Source: a bacterium (lineage in GTDB: Bacteria > Cyanobacteriota > Vampirovibrionia > Gastranaerophilales > Gastranaerophilaceae). From it: a DNA stretch of 38,424 nucleotides. This document shows positions 24,710-32,016 of the stretch, piece by piece (the stretch's first letter is position 1; each line of letters begins with the position of its first letter). The stretch lies in the NCBI GenBank assembly GCA_017512405.1, contig JAFWGJ010000113.1, positions 1 through 38,424 on the forward strand, given 5' to 3'. The position numbers and the translations under genes are program-made. Below the pieces are notes generated by a model. The model made no database searches and was not told the origin of the DNA. It saw nothing but the letters and a program-made list of their open reading frames with translations.

Positions 24710-25759
24710 TTATAATTCAAATGTAAAATTTAATCTTTTAACAACTAAACTATCATATAATTGTTTCAGCAAGTGCATTTTATTGTAATTTGAAAAATGG
24801 AATAACAAATCTAATCCGTTCCCCGATTGCATTTGTATCGTACCATACCTGCAAATTGGGATTTGATAATTATCTTTAAATCTTCTGTCTGGTGAACCAT
24901 TTTTATTTACATATTTCCAAGTTCTCTGAATAACTTCAGCATCAGAAGGAACGCTTTCTTCTTCAATAAAATCAACATAATCAAATAGAAATTGCATTTC
25001 AGAATATCTTAAACTACTTATTTTAAGATTATTATCTATTAACATCCTGTCAGGTAAAAAATAAAGGTTTTTATTCAAAAATTCCAAACAATAATATTCT
25101 ATATTAGATTTAAGAAAAACAGCATTTTTCTTTTTTATTTGAACACTACTTCTACTTGATGAAGTTGAAGCACCACCAGAATATTTCATATTATCATGTT
25201 TTATTCTTGACTCTATGCCCCAAAGTTTCTTATTTCCTGATAATTCAGATAAAAATAAATTTAAACATGAATAGTAATCTTCATAATCGTTGTCAAAATT
25301 ATAATTTAATTCCACAATAAAATATTGTTTAAATACATTCCTTAATATAATCATTGCTATAGGAACTAAAATTAACGGTGGAAAAAACAAAGATGCAATA
25401 CAAGAGATAAACATGAATACTCTCCACACATTAATATTTTTCGTTATTTTTGATACTTGTTCGATAAAATCGTCATAAACTGCATCGTTTTCTTGTATAT
25501 CTGTACTAGCACTGTATTCTAAAGAACCATTATTAGTTGTTTCCGCTAAAACCTGATTATTTTTTAAATTTCCACCACTTGACTCGGAAATATATGCAAT
25601 ACCTGTTCCAGGAATTGAATAAGTTGAACGATTTCTTCCATTGCATAATTTTGTCCAACGCATTCCCTTTGTACCAAAACTGTATCCAATACCACTCTTA
25701 CTTAAATTGATACGAAATCCACCACCTAAATTGATTGATTTTCTAAATCTAAACCCCAT
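24710..25759 (-). CDS. DUF4236-domain membrane protein
   Basis: A 349-aa protein. Residues 1-60 (MGFRFRKSINLGGGFRINLS, K-S-G-I-G-Y-S-F-G, S-I-P-G-T-G-I-A-Y) are a clear DUF4236 domain, a short beta-rich module of unknown function. A transmembrane hairpin covers about residues 111-141. The ~200-residue C-terminal part has no recognised domain and is rich in aromatic and charged residues. The ATG overlaps the stop of the channel gene (TAATG), so the two products are co-made and may form one membrane device. Similar DUF4236 fusions occur in mobile regions; a signalling, toxin or defence role is only a guess. Confidence 0.75.
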   Translation of the reverse strand: MGFRFRKSINLGGGFRINLSKSGIGYSFGTKGMRWTKLCNGRNRSTYSIPGTGIAYISESSGGNLKNNQVLAETTNNGSLEYSASTDIQENDAVYDDFIEQVSKITKNINVWRVFMFISCIASLFFPPLILVPIAMIILRNVFKQYFIVELNYNFDNDYEDYYSCLNLFLSELSGNKKLWGIESRIKHDNMKYSGGASTSSSRSSVQIKKKNAVFLKSNIEYYCLEFLNKNLYFLPDRMLIDNNLKISSLRYSEMQFLFDYVDFIEEESVPSDAEVIQRTWKYVNKNGSPDRRFKDNYQIPICRYGTIQMQSGNGLDLLFHFSNYNKMHLLKQLYDSLVVKRLNFTFEL

Positions 25760-26478
25760 TATTGTTCCTCTTTATTTTCATCCTTCTTGGAAAAAGCATT
25801 CATTAAAGCGACACTGAAAATACCAATAAACAAACCGTGAAGTCCAACACCTAAAATTGCTGTTATGGATGCAACAGCCTTGCCAAAATCCGATATAGGA
25901 CTTATATCACCATAACCAACACTTGTGAAAGTTATAATACTAAAATAGAAACATTTCGGAACAGAACTGAATACTTCGGGCTGAACAGGATTTTCAGCGA
26001 TATACATCAAAATAGATGCAATAAGTATTGCTGTAAGGAATATACTCAAAGTTATTATCAGTTCTTCTTTCTTCTCTTTAAATGCTTGTATTATATTATT
26101 CAGAGCATTGGAATATCTTCCAATTTTAAGCAAACGAATTAAACGAGATAATCTAAATATTCGTAAGAATATTGTATTTATTGAGCAGAAAGTTAAATAG
26201 AATGGAAGAATAGCAAATAAATCTATTAACATCATAGGTTTAAATATGTCTTTAAACCTGTCTAATGTTATAACCCTGCATAAATACTCGACCGTAAATA
26301 TTATAATTGAAATAACTTCAAATCCATGAAATATCTCGCCAAGAATATTATGAACTGATTGCATTGTATCAAGAATAAAAGTAATTAAATTCAGGGCAAT
26401 AAGAACCATTATAAATTTTTCAATATGATGACTCTCAATTAAAGATTTTAATTTTTCTTTTAAATACATAGCAACCAT
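25759..26478 (-). CDS. Voltage-gated potassium channel-like protein
   Basis: A six-helix cation channel of about 239 aa from the ATG at 26478. The frame extends to a GTG at 26505 and also offers an ATG at 26469; none has a strong Shine-Dalgarno site. The S4-like helix has basic residues at every third position (106, 109, 112, 115, 118, 121) in F-L-R-I-F-R-L-S-R-L-I-R. The pore has the K+ selectivity filter TSVGYGD at 185-191. It should conduct K+ across the inner membrane in response to voltage or another cue. It is coupled to the DUF4236 gene. A TATAAA box six bases before the ATG suggests a leaderless transcript. A channel is unusual cargo for a Mu-like phage. Confidence 0.88.
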   Translation of the reverse strand: MVAMYLKEKLKSLIESHHIEKFIMVLIALNLITFILDTMQSVHNILGEIFHGFEVISIIIFTVEYLCRVITLDRFKDIFKPMMLIDLFAILPFYLTFCSINTIFLRIFRLSRLIRLLKIGRYSNALNNIIQAFKEKKEELIITLSIFLTAILIASILMYIAENPVQPEVFSSVPKCFYFSIITFTSVGYGDISPISDFGKAVASITAILGVGLHGLFIGIFSVALMNAFSKKDENKEEQ

Positions 26479-26524
26479 AATTATTTTATAATCCAATGTT
26501 AACACAAAAATATAATTATATTAT

Positions 26525-26752
26525 TCAATATCCCATTTTTTCCATATTAACATTTGTGCAGATTATTTCTTTAATTTTGTCATCTATTTCTTCGGTAGGG
26601 ATTGAGTCTCGGCTATCATAACTATACCATTCTCGCAGTTGTTTTAATATTTCCGATAAACAATACACCATATCTTCTGCTTGATAGTGCGCTTGTAGTT
26701 GGTAATTGCTAAAATTTTCATTATCTGTATCAAATTCAAATGTGACTTTCAT
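26525..26752 (-). CDS. Small conserved protein, tandem paralogue B
   Basis: A 75-aa acidic protein starting MKVTFEFDTDNENF and ending CTNVNMEKMGY, mostly helical in the middle (MVYCLSEILKQLREWYSYDS). It is clearly paralogous to the neighbouring 26771-26998 product: same length, same start, an L-x-x-Q-L-R-x-W-Y core and an identical NVNMEKMGY end. No function is recognised. The MKVTFEFDT start suggests a short beta hairpin followed by helices, a size typical of phage regulators or inhibitors. Confidence 0.7.
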   Translation of the reverse strand: MKVTFEFDTDNENFSNYQLQAHYQAEDMVYCLSEILKQLREWYSYDSRDSIPTEEIDDKIKEIICTNVNMEKMGY

Positions 26753-26770
26753 TTTATTTTCCTTTTAGTT

Positions 26771-26998
26771 TTAATATCCCATTTTTTCCATATTTACATT
26801 CTCATTTATAATATCAATAATTTTGTCTCTAACTTCTTCCACAGGTAATTCTTCACGATCACCATATTTATACCAACTACGGAGTTGATTAAGAATATCA
26901 TTCAAGCAACTTGCCATATTCCAAGCCTGTTGGTGTATTTCTAATTCTGTCCTATCAAAGTTTTCACTTTCGGTGTCAAATTCAAATATAACCTTCAT
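26771..26998 (-). CDS. Small conserved protein, tandem paralogue A
   Basis: A 75-aa protein starting MKVIFEFDTESENFDRTELE and ending in the same nine residues, NVNMEKMGY, as its downstream neighbour. The core NDILNQLRSWYKYGDREELP is the most conserved part of the pair. The upstream AAGGAG, the 18-bp gap to paralogue B and the intact frames show both are under selection. The duplication probably arose in tandem and then diverged. Function is unknown. Confidence 0.72.
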   Translation of the reverse strand: MKVIFEFDTESENFDRTELEIHQQAWNMASCLNDILNQLRSWYKYGDREELPVEEVRDKIIDIINENVNMEKMGY

Positions 26999-27009
26999 AT
27001 TACATCTCC

Positions 27010-27201
27010 TTAATTATATTCAATCTGGCGCATTTGAGAATATAAATTGTTTATTTGCGCTAAATCAAAATTAAAAACATCTCTTAAATATTCTTCCAAA
27101 GCATATTCACCATAAAAAGTTACCGTCTCTGTTTGTTTGTCTGAATATATATCAAGATAATATTTATCTTTTGCAGTATCGTATGTGAGTTTTATTTCCA
27201 A
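27010..27201 (-). CDS. Small hypothetical protein (first gene after the mid-region promoter)
   Basis: A 63-aa protein starting at TTG 27201, supported by GAGGAA about 7 nt upstream; no ATG alternative exists. The sequence (EIKLTYDTAKDKYYLDIYSD ... YALEEYLRDVFNFDLAQINN) suggests a beta hairpin followed by helices. It shares the general beta-then-helix plan of the two paralogues that follow but not their sequence. It is the first gene downstream of the consensus promoter at 27297-27325 and likely co-transcribed with the rest of the cargo. No function is claimed. Confidence 0.6.
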   Translation of the reverse strand: MEIKLTYDTAKDKYYLDIYSDKQTETVTFYGEYALEEYLRDVFNFDLAQINNLYSQMRQIEYN

Positions 27202-27238
27202 AACTATTCCTCATATAAGTAGTCATCCGGCAGTTCCT

Positions 27239-27275
27239 CTACGGCTTCTGTAGTTTGTCCTATGACCTTCCGTAG
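27239..27275 (-). repeat. Inverted repeat in the leader before the small cargo genes
   Basis: CTACGG and CCGTAG arms (27239-27244 and 27270-27275) flank a 25-base loop, in the leader downstream of the TTGACT/TATAGT promoter. The same stretch is an open frame of 33 codons (27305-27204) ending GAG GAA TAG, but without a usable start codon. It could be an RNA structure or a gene remnant. Confidence 0.35.
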
Positions 27276-27296
27276 CCATACCGAATGACCATTTTG

Positions 27297-27325
27297 ACTA
27301 TAAAATTAACGCAAACGCAAGTCAA
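27297..27325 (-). promoter_or_regulatory. Near-consensus sigma-70 promoter after mor
   Basis: TTGACT (27325-27320) and TATAGT (27302-27297) with exactly 17 bp between them, on the minus strand, starting 3 bp after the mor-like stop codon. This is the best promoter match in the phage. It would transcribe the small genes and possibly the channel operon. The CTACC/GGTAG hairpin (27329-27342) at the end of mor lies just upstream. Confidence 0.65.
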
Positions 27326-27327
27326 GA

Positions 27328-27621
27328 CTACCGTTTGGTAGTATCGCTTAATTTTTTTCTATACATTCTAAAAATATAATTTTCTGAAAGACCGCATAAT
27401 TTTGATAATTTTACACGACTTTGTTTTGTACCATCATAAACATCTTGAATATATGCAATTTTAGCCGGCAAAGTCGCATTTTGAGGAACTGAAATATTAA
27501 CACCCTGCAATTCACACATAATTTTAATCGTTGCCTCTAATCCAATTATAGAGGCAAGTATTTTCATATCTTCATTCGGAAGATTATCTATATTGATATA
27601 TTTATTCCATGGGTATTCCAA
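27328..27621 (-). CDS. Mor-like transcription activator
   Basis: A 97-aa protein of the Mor family, the Mu middle-operon activator. It has the helical dimerisation part (LASIIGLEATIKIMCELQGV) and a C-terminal helix-turn-helix (S-R-V-K-L-S-K-L-C-G-L-S-E-N-Y-I-F-R-M-Y). Mor binds as a dimer between -35 and upstream DNA and recruits RNA polymerase. The start is TTG at 27621, supported by AAGGAG 5 nt upstream. It is preceded by two tandem hairpins. The divergent inverted repeat near 10.2 kb is a candidate target. Confidence 0.82.
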   Translation of the reverse strand: MEYPWNKYINIDNLPNEDMKILASIIGLEATIKIMCELQGVNISVPQNATLPAKIAYIQDVYDGTKQSRVKLSKLCGLSENYIFRMYRKKLSDTTKR

Positions 27622-27655
27622 ATAAAGCTCCTTAAGTCCGGTGAGGTCTCGTCAG

Positions 27656-27702
27656 TTAACGCATTACGTTAAGACGGTCAGCTTGCACCGTTAGCCGACC
27701 GT
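27656..27702 (-). other. Two tandem hairpins in the leader of the mor-like gene
   Basis: In the minus-strand RNA the first hairpin has a 10-bp stem (27702-27693 with 27683-27674, one G-U pair) and a 9-nt loop. The second, TTAACG/CGTTAA (27672-27656), has a 5-nt loop and follows immediately. Neither is followed by a U-run, so they are not ordinary terminators. The region is markedly more GC-rich than its neighbours, suggesting a conserved RNA or operator that controls mor. Confidence 0.45.
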
Positions 27703-27712
27703 TTCGACCTGT

Positions 27713-28072
27713 TTATGCACTCATTGGCATCATAGAAGAAATCATATCTTCCATTGAAACCAAGACATTTTCTAAAACCGATTTTTTAGCATTTAATAAT
27801 CTGCAAGTTTCTTCAGCATCATAGGTAGCCTTACTATATTTATCGTTATGATGTGCTCTCGCAAATTCAATGTCTGCCATATCAAGCTCGTCAGCTAAAT
27901 CGTTTATTTTGTTTCTAACTACACCTATAATTGCATTTACAGGATTCATCTCTTCTTCTGGTTCTTTCATTTTACATGCAAGATTTGCTTTCATCATCTC
28001 AGGCATTTGGGTTTCCATACCCATTTCCATTTCGTTTTCCATCATTTCGTTTTTTTCCATTGTTGTGTCCAT
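27713..28072 (-). CDS. Methionine-rich acidic small protein
   Basis: A 119-aa protein with two parts. The first ~43 residues are extremely rich in Met and Glu (for example MDTTMEKNEMMENEMEMGME), with about a dozen methionines and one cysteine. The remaining part is helical (NAIIGVVRNKINDLADELDM ... ENVLVSMEDMISSMMPMSA) and likely forms a coiled coil. AAAGGAG lies 8 nt before the ATG. It is not recognised in Mu. A Met-rich segment may bind soft metals such as Cu(I), or simply be disordered. Confidence 0.7.
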   Translation of the reverse strand: MDTTMEKNEMMENEMEMGMETQMPEMMKANLACKMKEPEEEMNPVNAIIGVVRNKINDLADELDMADIEFARAHHNDKYSKATYDAEETCRLLNAKKSVLENVLVSMEDMISSMMPMSA

Positions 28073-28114
28073 AGTTTTACTCCTTTTCTTTTTTATCTAC
28101 AACTTAAAAGCCTT

Positions 28115-28543
28115 TTAAATGACTTTTAAACACATCTGTAATTTAATTTTTTCTAATACTGCAATAATTTGCGATGCTCTGCTTTTGGTGAGGAATCGCA
28201 AATCATCAACGTGAAATTGTCTTTTGATAAACTGGCGCAGAGTTGCTGATTTATCTTCAGCAGACGAAATATCTGACCAAACAACTTCCAATTTACGAAG
28301 TTGTGACGGTGTTGCCATATTGTCATCTCTACCTGCAAAGTCATCATATTTTTTATAATTATTTCTCTTCAGATTTTTGGCATCATTAACCAAAATCTCA
28401 ATAAAAATCTCTGCTTCAGCTTGTGTAAGGTTTTTTGAACTGCAAACATCAAAACTTAAAAGCATTTGATGATAAGTATCATCATCAAGTCCTAATATAT
28501 TTTTAAGGGTATGAATCTTTTTAATTTGATAAGGTGTACTCAT
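28115..28543 (-). CDS. gemA: GemA-like regulatory protein (Mu gp16, DUF1018)
   Basis: A 142-aa DUF1018 protein. It has the typical repeated plan QIKKIHTLKNILGLDDDTYH with an L-T-Q-A-E-A motif, then a second, related block beginning MATPSQLRKLEVVWSDIS. Mu GemA alters host gene expression and DNA supercoiling during lytic growth. The ATG at 28543 (MSTPYQ) has an AAGGAT Shine-Dalgarno site; an upstream in-frame start at 28600 would lie inside the preceding small membrane gene. Its position after B in the early operon agrees with Mu. Confidence 0.83.
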   Translation of the reverse strand: MSTPYQIKKIHTLKNILGLDDDTYHQMLLSFDVCSSKNLTQAEAEIFIEILVNDAKNLKRNNYKKYDDFAGRDDNMATPSQLRKLEVVWSDISSAEDKSATLRQFIKRQFHVDDLRFLTKSRASQIIAVLEKIKLQMCLKVI

Positions 28544-28664
28544 AGTATCCTTGCCTTTCAAGTTCTCTGCCACGAGCAATACCCAACTGAACTCCAACAA
28601 TAAAAATGAGAAGTCCGATTAAAAAGATGTATAATGCTTTTTCAAATTTTGAGTATTCTTCCAC
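28521..28664 (-). CDS. Small single-pass membrane protein between B and gemA
   Basis: A 47-aa open frame starting at GTG 28664, with AAGGAG at 28675-28670 ideally spaced. It has one transmembrane helix (ALYIFLIGLLIFIVGVQLGI) followed by a basic tail containing A-R-G-R-E-L-E-R-Q. It overlaps the gemA start. Mu carries small non-essential genes here, including the toxic kil gene, but no sequence relation is claimed. The strong Shine-Dalgarno site and clean helix make it likely real. Confidence 0.65.
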   Translation of the reverse strand: MEEYSKFEKALYIFLIGLLIFIVGVQLGIARGRELERQGYYEYTLSN

Positions 28665-28673
28665 GACAGCTCC

Positions 28674-29552
28674 TTACATAATGATTTGACTTATACTTGC
28701 CTGAACAACATCCTCGTTTACTTCCATATTGTTTAATTCGGCAATACGGATGGCTCTGACTAAAAGTTTAGTCAGAACTCTCGTATTACCGGCGCAATAA
28801 GAAGAGAGAGCTGGATATACGCTATCCTGATTGGGGAGGAGTTTTGAAATTATTTTTACTTTATCTTCGTCTGTAAGAGGATTAAGCTCGGTTTTTATTC
28901 CGACTCTTGAATATAACTGCGCATATTCTTTTTTATCCCCTTTCAGGTTTTTCATAAGTCTTGGCATACCAACCAACAAAATGCCAACTTCTGCTTTGTC
29001 ATAAATTCTTCTCAACAGTTCTAATGAGGTATATGGTAAATGTTCTGCCTCATCAACTATAATTAATCTGCCGGAGGATTTTAATTTATCAATAATGTCT
29101 AACATCATTGAATGAACTGTTCCATGCCCGTCAAATCCAAGTTTTTTGTGAATTTCAGAGAATAAAACTTTCGGTCTGTAACCTAAATCAGCCTCTATAA
29201 GTACAACTCCTGCGTTTTCATATTTATATCTTTTAACTGCAAAGGTCTTTCCAATGCCGGCCTCACCATAACAAACTCCAATTTCATTTTCAACGTGGCA
29301 GGTTTTTGCAATATCAAAAACATCATCTGCGACTGTAGTTTTAACGAAATCAAGCGAGACTCTACCTTCACGAAGTTCCTCAATTTCTAAAAAACGAGCA
29401 ACTGCATCATTTATCTTTTTAATATTACCTTCGTATTTATTATTCATCCAAAGGTGAAGTGTTGCTGTTGATACATCTACAGCCTTTGCTACAGATGAAA
29501 TCGTGCGTTTTTTAGTTTTGATAAAATCTTTTAATCTGTTTTGTAAATCCAT
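28674..29552 (-). CDS. MuB-like transposition ATPase / target-DNA activator
   Basis: A 292-aa AAA+ ATPase. Residues ~17-37 form an N-terminal helix-turn-helix (SSVAKAVDVSTATLHLWMNN) as in MuB. Walker A GEAGIGKT is at 96-103 and Walker B LIIVDE at 163-168; Y-S-R-V-G and later basic residues fit sensor or arginine-finger regions. MuB polymerises on DNA with ATP, delivers targets to the transposase and gives target immunity. It starts 10 bp after the transposase gene ends, with an AAGGGGG Shine-Dalgarno site. Length matches the family. Confidence 0.92.
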   Translation of the reverse strand: MDLQNRLKDFIKTKKRTISSVAKAVDVSTATLHLWMNNKYEGNIKKINDAVARFLEIEELREGRVSLDFVKTTVADDVFDIAKTCHVENEIGVCYGEAGIGKTFAVKRYKYENAGVVLIEADLGYRPKVLFSEIHKKLGFDGHGTVHSMMLDIIDKLKSSGRLIIVDEAEHLPYTSLELLRRIYDKAEVGILLVGMPRLMKNLKGDKKEYAQLYSRVGIKTELNPLTDEDKVKIISKLLPNQDSVYPALSSYCAGNTRVLTKLLVRAIRIAELNNMEVNEDVVQASISQIIM

Positions 29553-29561
29553 AATGCCCCC

Positions 29562-31502
29562 TTACATCGCACACCTTTCCAAAGCACGACGTTTTTGGCT
29601 CTCTGTAAGATAGAGAGTCTTTTTCGGTTTTGGTTGCGCCACATATTTAAACTGCAAGTTTTTATCAGATTTCTTTTCCTGATTTACAATCTGATCCATT
29701 TTTGTATTAGTAATCTGTGACACAGTTGGTGTGCTAATAAATTCTGTTTGTTCTAATCCGTTTTTCAAATTAGCGACTATTTCCTCGTTTGACGGATTAT
29801 ATTTGCATTTAATATATGATTTAAGAATTTTCTTTTCTTTATTCTTGCGCTCAATAGCTTCTTTATACTGAGCTTTTTCAACATTTGTCTGTGCCAAGAA
29901 TGAAACTGCGTGGTAAACATTACCTTTACCAAGATATTCTTCCGTTTGAGCATCAAACACCCAAGCCTCTTGGTATGCATTTATATCTCTTCTAATAAAG
30001 ACTTTGCGACCTTTTTCACAAATCATCCACTCACCCCAATAAGTTAATTGAAGTTGGGAATCATAAATACCGTTCCGGCCGATCGTCATTGTTTTAGATG
30101 TGCGCATACAGAACAGTTTTAAGGCATCTTTACTAATAACTTTTTTATTCGTAAATTCTTGCGCCCATAGTTCGTCAGGACATTTACCCTGCAAAACTTT
30201 GCCTTTTGATGGTTTCTTATTTAAAAAGTTTTCAATAAAATCATCAAATAAAACTTTGAAATCCTCAAACTGCATAATTTTATCAGCTTTGATTTCATCT
30301 TTTAATTTTTCAGGTCGTTCAGTAATCTTTCCACCCCTATACCCTACAAAACCCTTTGAAAGGAACGACTTAACTTTTAAGAAGTCCCTCTCTACAGGCT
30401 TTGTTTGGGCATTATAAGGGAGGGCAAAATGCACATTTATACCTATATTTTTTAGGAGTGAATTCTCTTTCATACTGTTATGTTCGACTTTTATCGAACT
30501 TGTCCTTCCACCTGCAAAATCTTTACAGCGATAGTCTTTACCGTTATCAAGATAAATATCATCAGGAAGTCCAAAGTGTTGAACTCCGTAGTAAAATGCC
30601 TGAAATATATGATCAGAGTTTGGAGCTTCAGCGTGCAAAAACCAACCGAGCCATTTTGATGTCTTAACATCTCTGAAAACTGTTACCCAAGGAAAGCAAA
30701 CAGAGCCATTGAAATTAACTGCAACATCTATCTGTGCGTGGTCGCTTACCCAACAACTGCCGGCTCTTAAGTTTGAATAATCTCTTGGAATATATGATGC
30801 AAATTTTTTATTCCAAGCAGCATTTCCAAAGCGAGCCATATAAATAGCCTGCTTAGGAACTCTTGATTTCAATAATCTTTCAAATGTTTTATATGAAGGG
30901 AATTTTAGGATATCAATATTGTCTTTTTCTTTTGCAAATCCTAATGTTGCTTGCCAACAAAAAAATGCAGATGGCGCACCCTCTCTTAAAAATAAACTTT
31001 TATAATATTCATAATAATCTTCAGGAATAATACTTTGTTTTTTATTACCCTGACCTTTTTGCGATAGTAAACCTGCAACACCTGACTCTTTATATTTTTG
31101 TTTTGCATAATATAAAGATGTGTAGCATACTTTTTGATCAGGATGCGCCACATTCCAATTTTTTAGAAATTCAACAGTTTTATTGTGGGACATTCCCTCG
31201 GTTAAAGTAAAGAGCTGAAGGTATTTATCCGCTTGTTTTCTTTGCCATTCCTGCGCATTATCATAAACTTCAGAATTAAACTGCAAGTTTTTATTTTTAT
31301 TTTTATCATTTAATATATTATTATATTTTTTTAAATATTTTTCAGGAAGAGAAGCAATATCAATTTCGTAGTTTTTATATTTCCCGGATTTAACAAAACG
31401 GCTGATATATTTATTAGAAACACAACCTCTTCTTAATGTTTCAATTTTAAAACCTAAAGCCTGCGCCAAATTTTTTATATCTACCCATTGAGCCTTTTGC
31501 AT
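29562..31502 (-). CDS. MuA-like DDE transposase
   Basis: A 646-aa transposase. Residues 1-60 are a winged helix-turn-helix (WVDIKNLAQALGFKIETLRR) as in MuA domain I, and ~90-230 are further DNA-binding helices. The catalytic triad is visible as D254 in WVSDHAQID, D319 in YLDNGKDY and E371 in TKPVERDF. The C-terminal ~150 residues resemble the MuA beta-barrel and MuB-interacting part. It cuts the prophage 3' ends and joins them to target DNA, for integration and replicative transposition. The intact triad argues the element may still be active. Confidence 0.95.
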   Translation of the reverse strand: MQKAQWVDIKNLAQALGFKIETLRRGCVSNKYISRFVKSGKYKNYEIDIASLPEKYLKKYNNILNDKNKNKNLQFNSEVYDNAQEWQRKQADKYLQLFTLTEGMSHNKTVEFLKNWNVAHPDQKVCYTSLYYAKQKYKESGVAGLLSQKGQGNKKQSIIPEDYYEYYKSLFLREGAPSAFFCWQATLGFAKEKDNIDILKFPSYKTFERLLKSRVPKQAIYMARFGNAAWNKKFASYIPRDYSNLRAGSCWVSDHAQIDVAVNFNGSVCFPWVTVFRDVKTSKWLGWFLHAEAPNSDHIFQAFYYGVQHFGLPDDIYLDNGKDYRCKDFAGGRTSSIKVEHNSMKENSLLKNIGINVHFALPYNAQTKPVERDFLKVKSFLSKGFVGYRGGKITERPEKLKDEIKADKIMQFEDFKVLFDDFIENFLNKKPSKGKVLQGKCPDELWAQEFTNKKVISKDALKLFCMRTSKTMTIGRNGIYDSQLQLTYWGEWMICEKGRKVFIRRDINAYQEAWVFDAQTEEYLGKGNVYHAVSFLAQTNVEKAQYKEAIERKNKEKKILKSYIKCKYNPSNEEIVANLKNGLEQTEFISTPTVSQITNTKMDQIVNQEKKSDKNLQFKYVAQPKPKKTLYLTESQKRRALERCAM

Positions 31503-31509
31503 CTTTCTC

Positions 31510-31707
31510 CTAATCGCAATAAACGTTTTCTTTCAATTGTTTAATAATCCATTTGTTAAAATTTGGATTATTTTGTTCACCTGCGATTATTTTACTTATT
31601 TGCCCTTGAGATAATTTTAGGTCGCTTGCAATTGAGGATTGTTTGATATCCAATGACATAATGATAAATTTAGTTAAAATAGTTTTTTTATTTACCATGT
31701 GATTCAT
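31510..31707 (-). CDS. Ner-like / Cro-like helix-turn-helix regulator
   Basis: A 65-aa DNA-binding protein with the helix-turn-helix Q-S-S-I-A-S-D-L-K-L-S-Q-G-Q-I-S-K-I-I-A. It is the first gene of the early operon, 7 bp before the transposase, the position of Mu ner. I chose the ATG at 31707, 9-10 nt after GAGGA; a TTG at 31716 is too close to that site and an ATG at 31698 is also possible. With no c-type repressor visible, it might act as the main regulator. Candidate operators are the TGGCAC inverted repeats at 31727-31772. Confidence 0.72.
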   Translation of the reverse strand: MNHMVNKKTILTKFIIMSLDIKQSSIASDLKLSQGQISKIIAGEQNNPNFNKWIIKQLKENVYCD

Positions 31708-31716
31708 TTTTGTCAA

Positions 31717-32016
31717 TTCCTCAACTTGGCACTATTTTTCCATTTTCATAATATCAATGATTTTTTGTGCCATGTATTCCCCAGTTAGGCAACTAAACGT
31801 GATTTCAAAGAAAAATCATCTGTTTAATGTAGGTTATCTAATCTGTCAGGATAAGTTTATTATATTCAATATAAAATACCTGAAAAGCCCACCACAAAAG
31901 AGTTATGAATAATTATTCCATAACAAAAAATGAAATTTTAAATTATATAAAATCTCTCTCGTTTTTTATATAGAATAATCTTTCCAAAACAAAACTTAAC
32001 ATATTATAATTATGAT
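31717..32016. promoter_or_regulatory. Divergent early control region
   Basis: About 300 bp between the ner-like gene (-) and the DUF4186 gene (+), very AT-rich. TGGCAC (31727-31732) and GTGCCA (31767-31772) form an inverted repeat with starts 40 bp apart, about four helical turns. On the minus strand they bracket a 13-codon ORF (31773-31732, MAQKIIDIMKMEK) preceded by GGGGA. No convincing -35/-10 pair for the early operon could be fixed; CTGACA with a 17-bp spacer to TAAACA is the best weak candidate. Confidence 0.4.
32005..32010 (+). promoter_or_regulatory. -10 box six bases before the DUF4186 start
   Basis: TATAAT, then TATGAT, then the ATG at 32017. No Shine-Dalgarno site precedes the ATG, so the message would be leaderless. 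The -35 region is not recognisable. Confidence 0.4.

Noticed and set aside
31727..31741. TGGCAC followed by a T-rich stretch, reminiscent of a sigma-54 promoter
   Set aside because: The required GC element (TTGC) at the proper distance is missing; the inverted-repeat reading is simpler.
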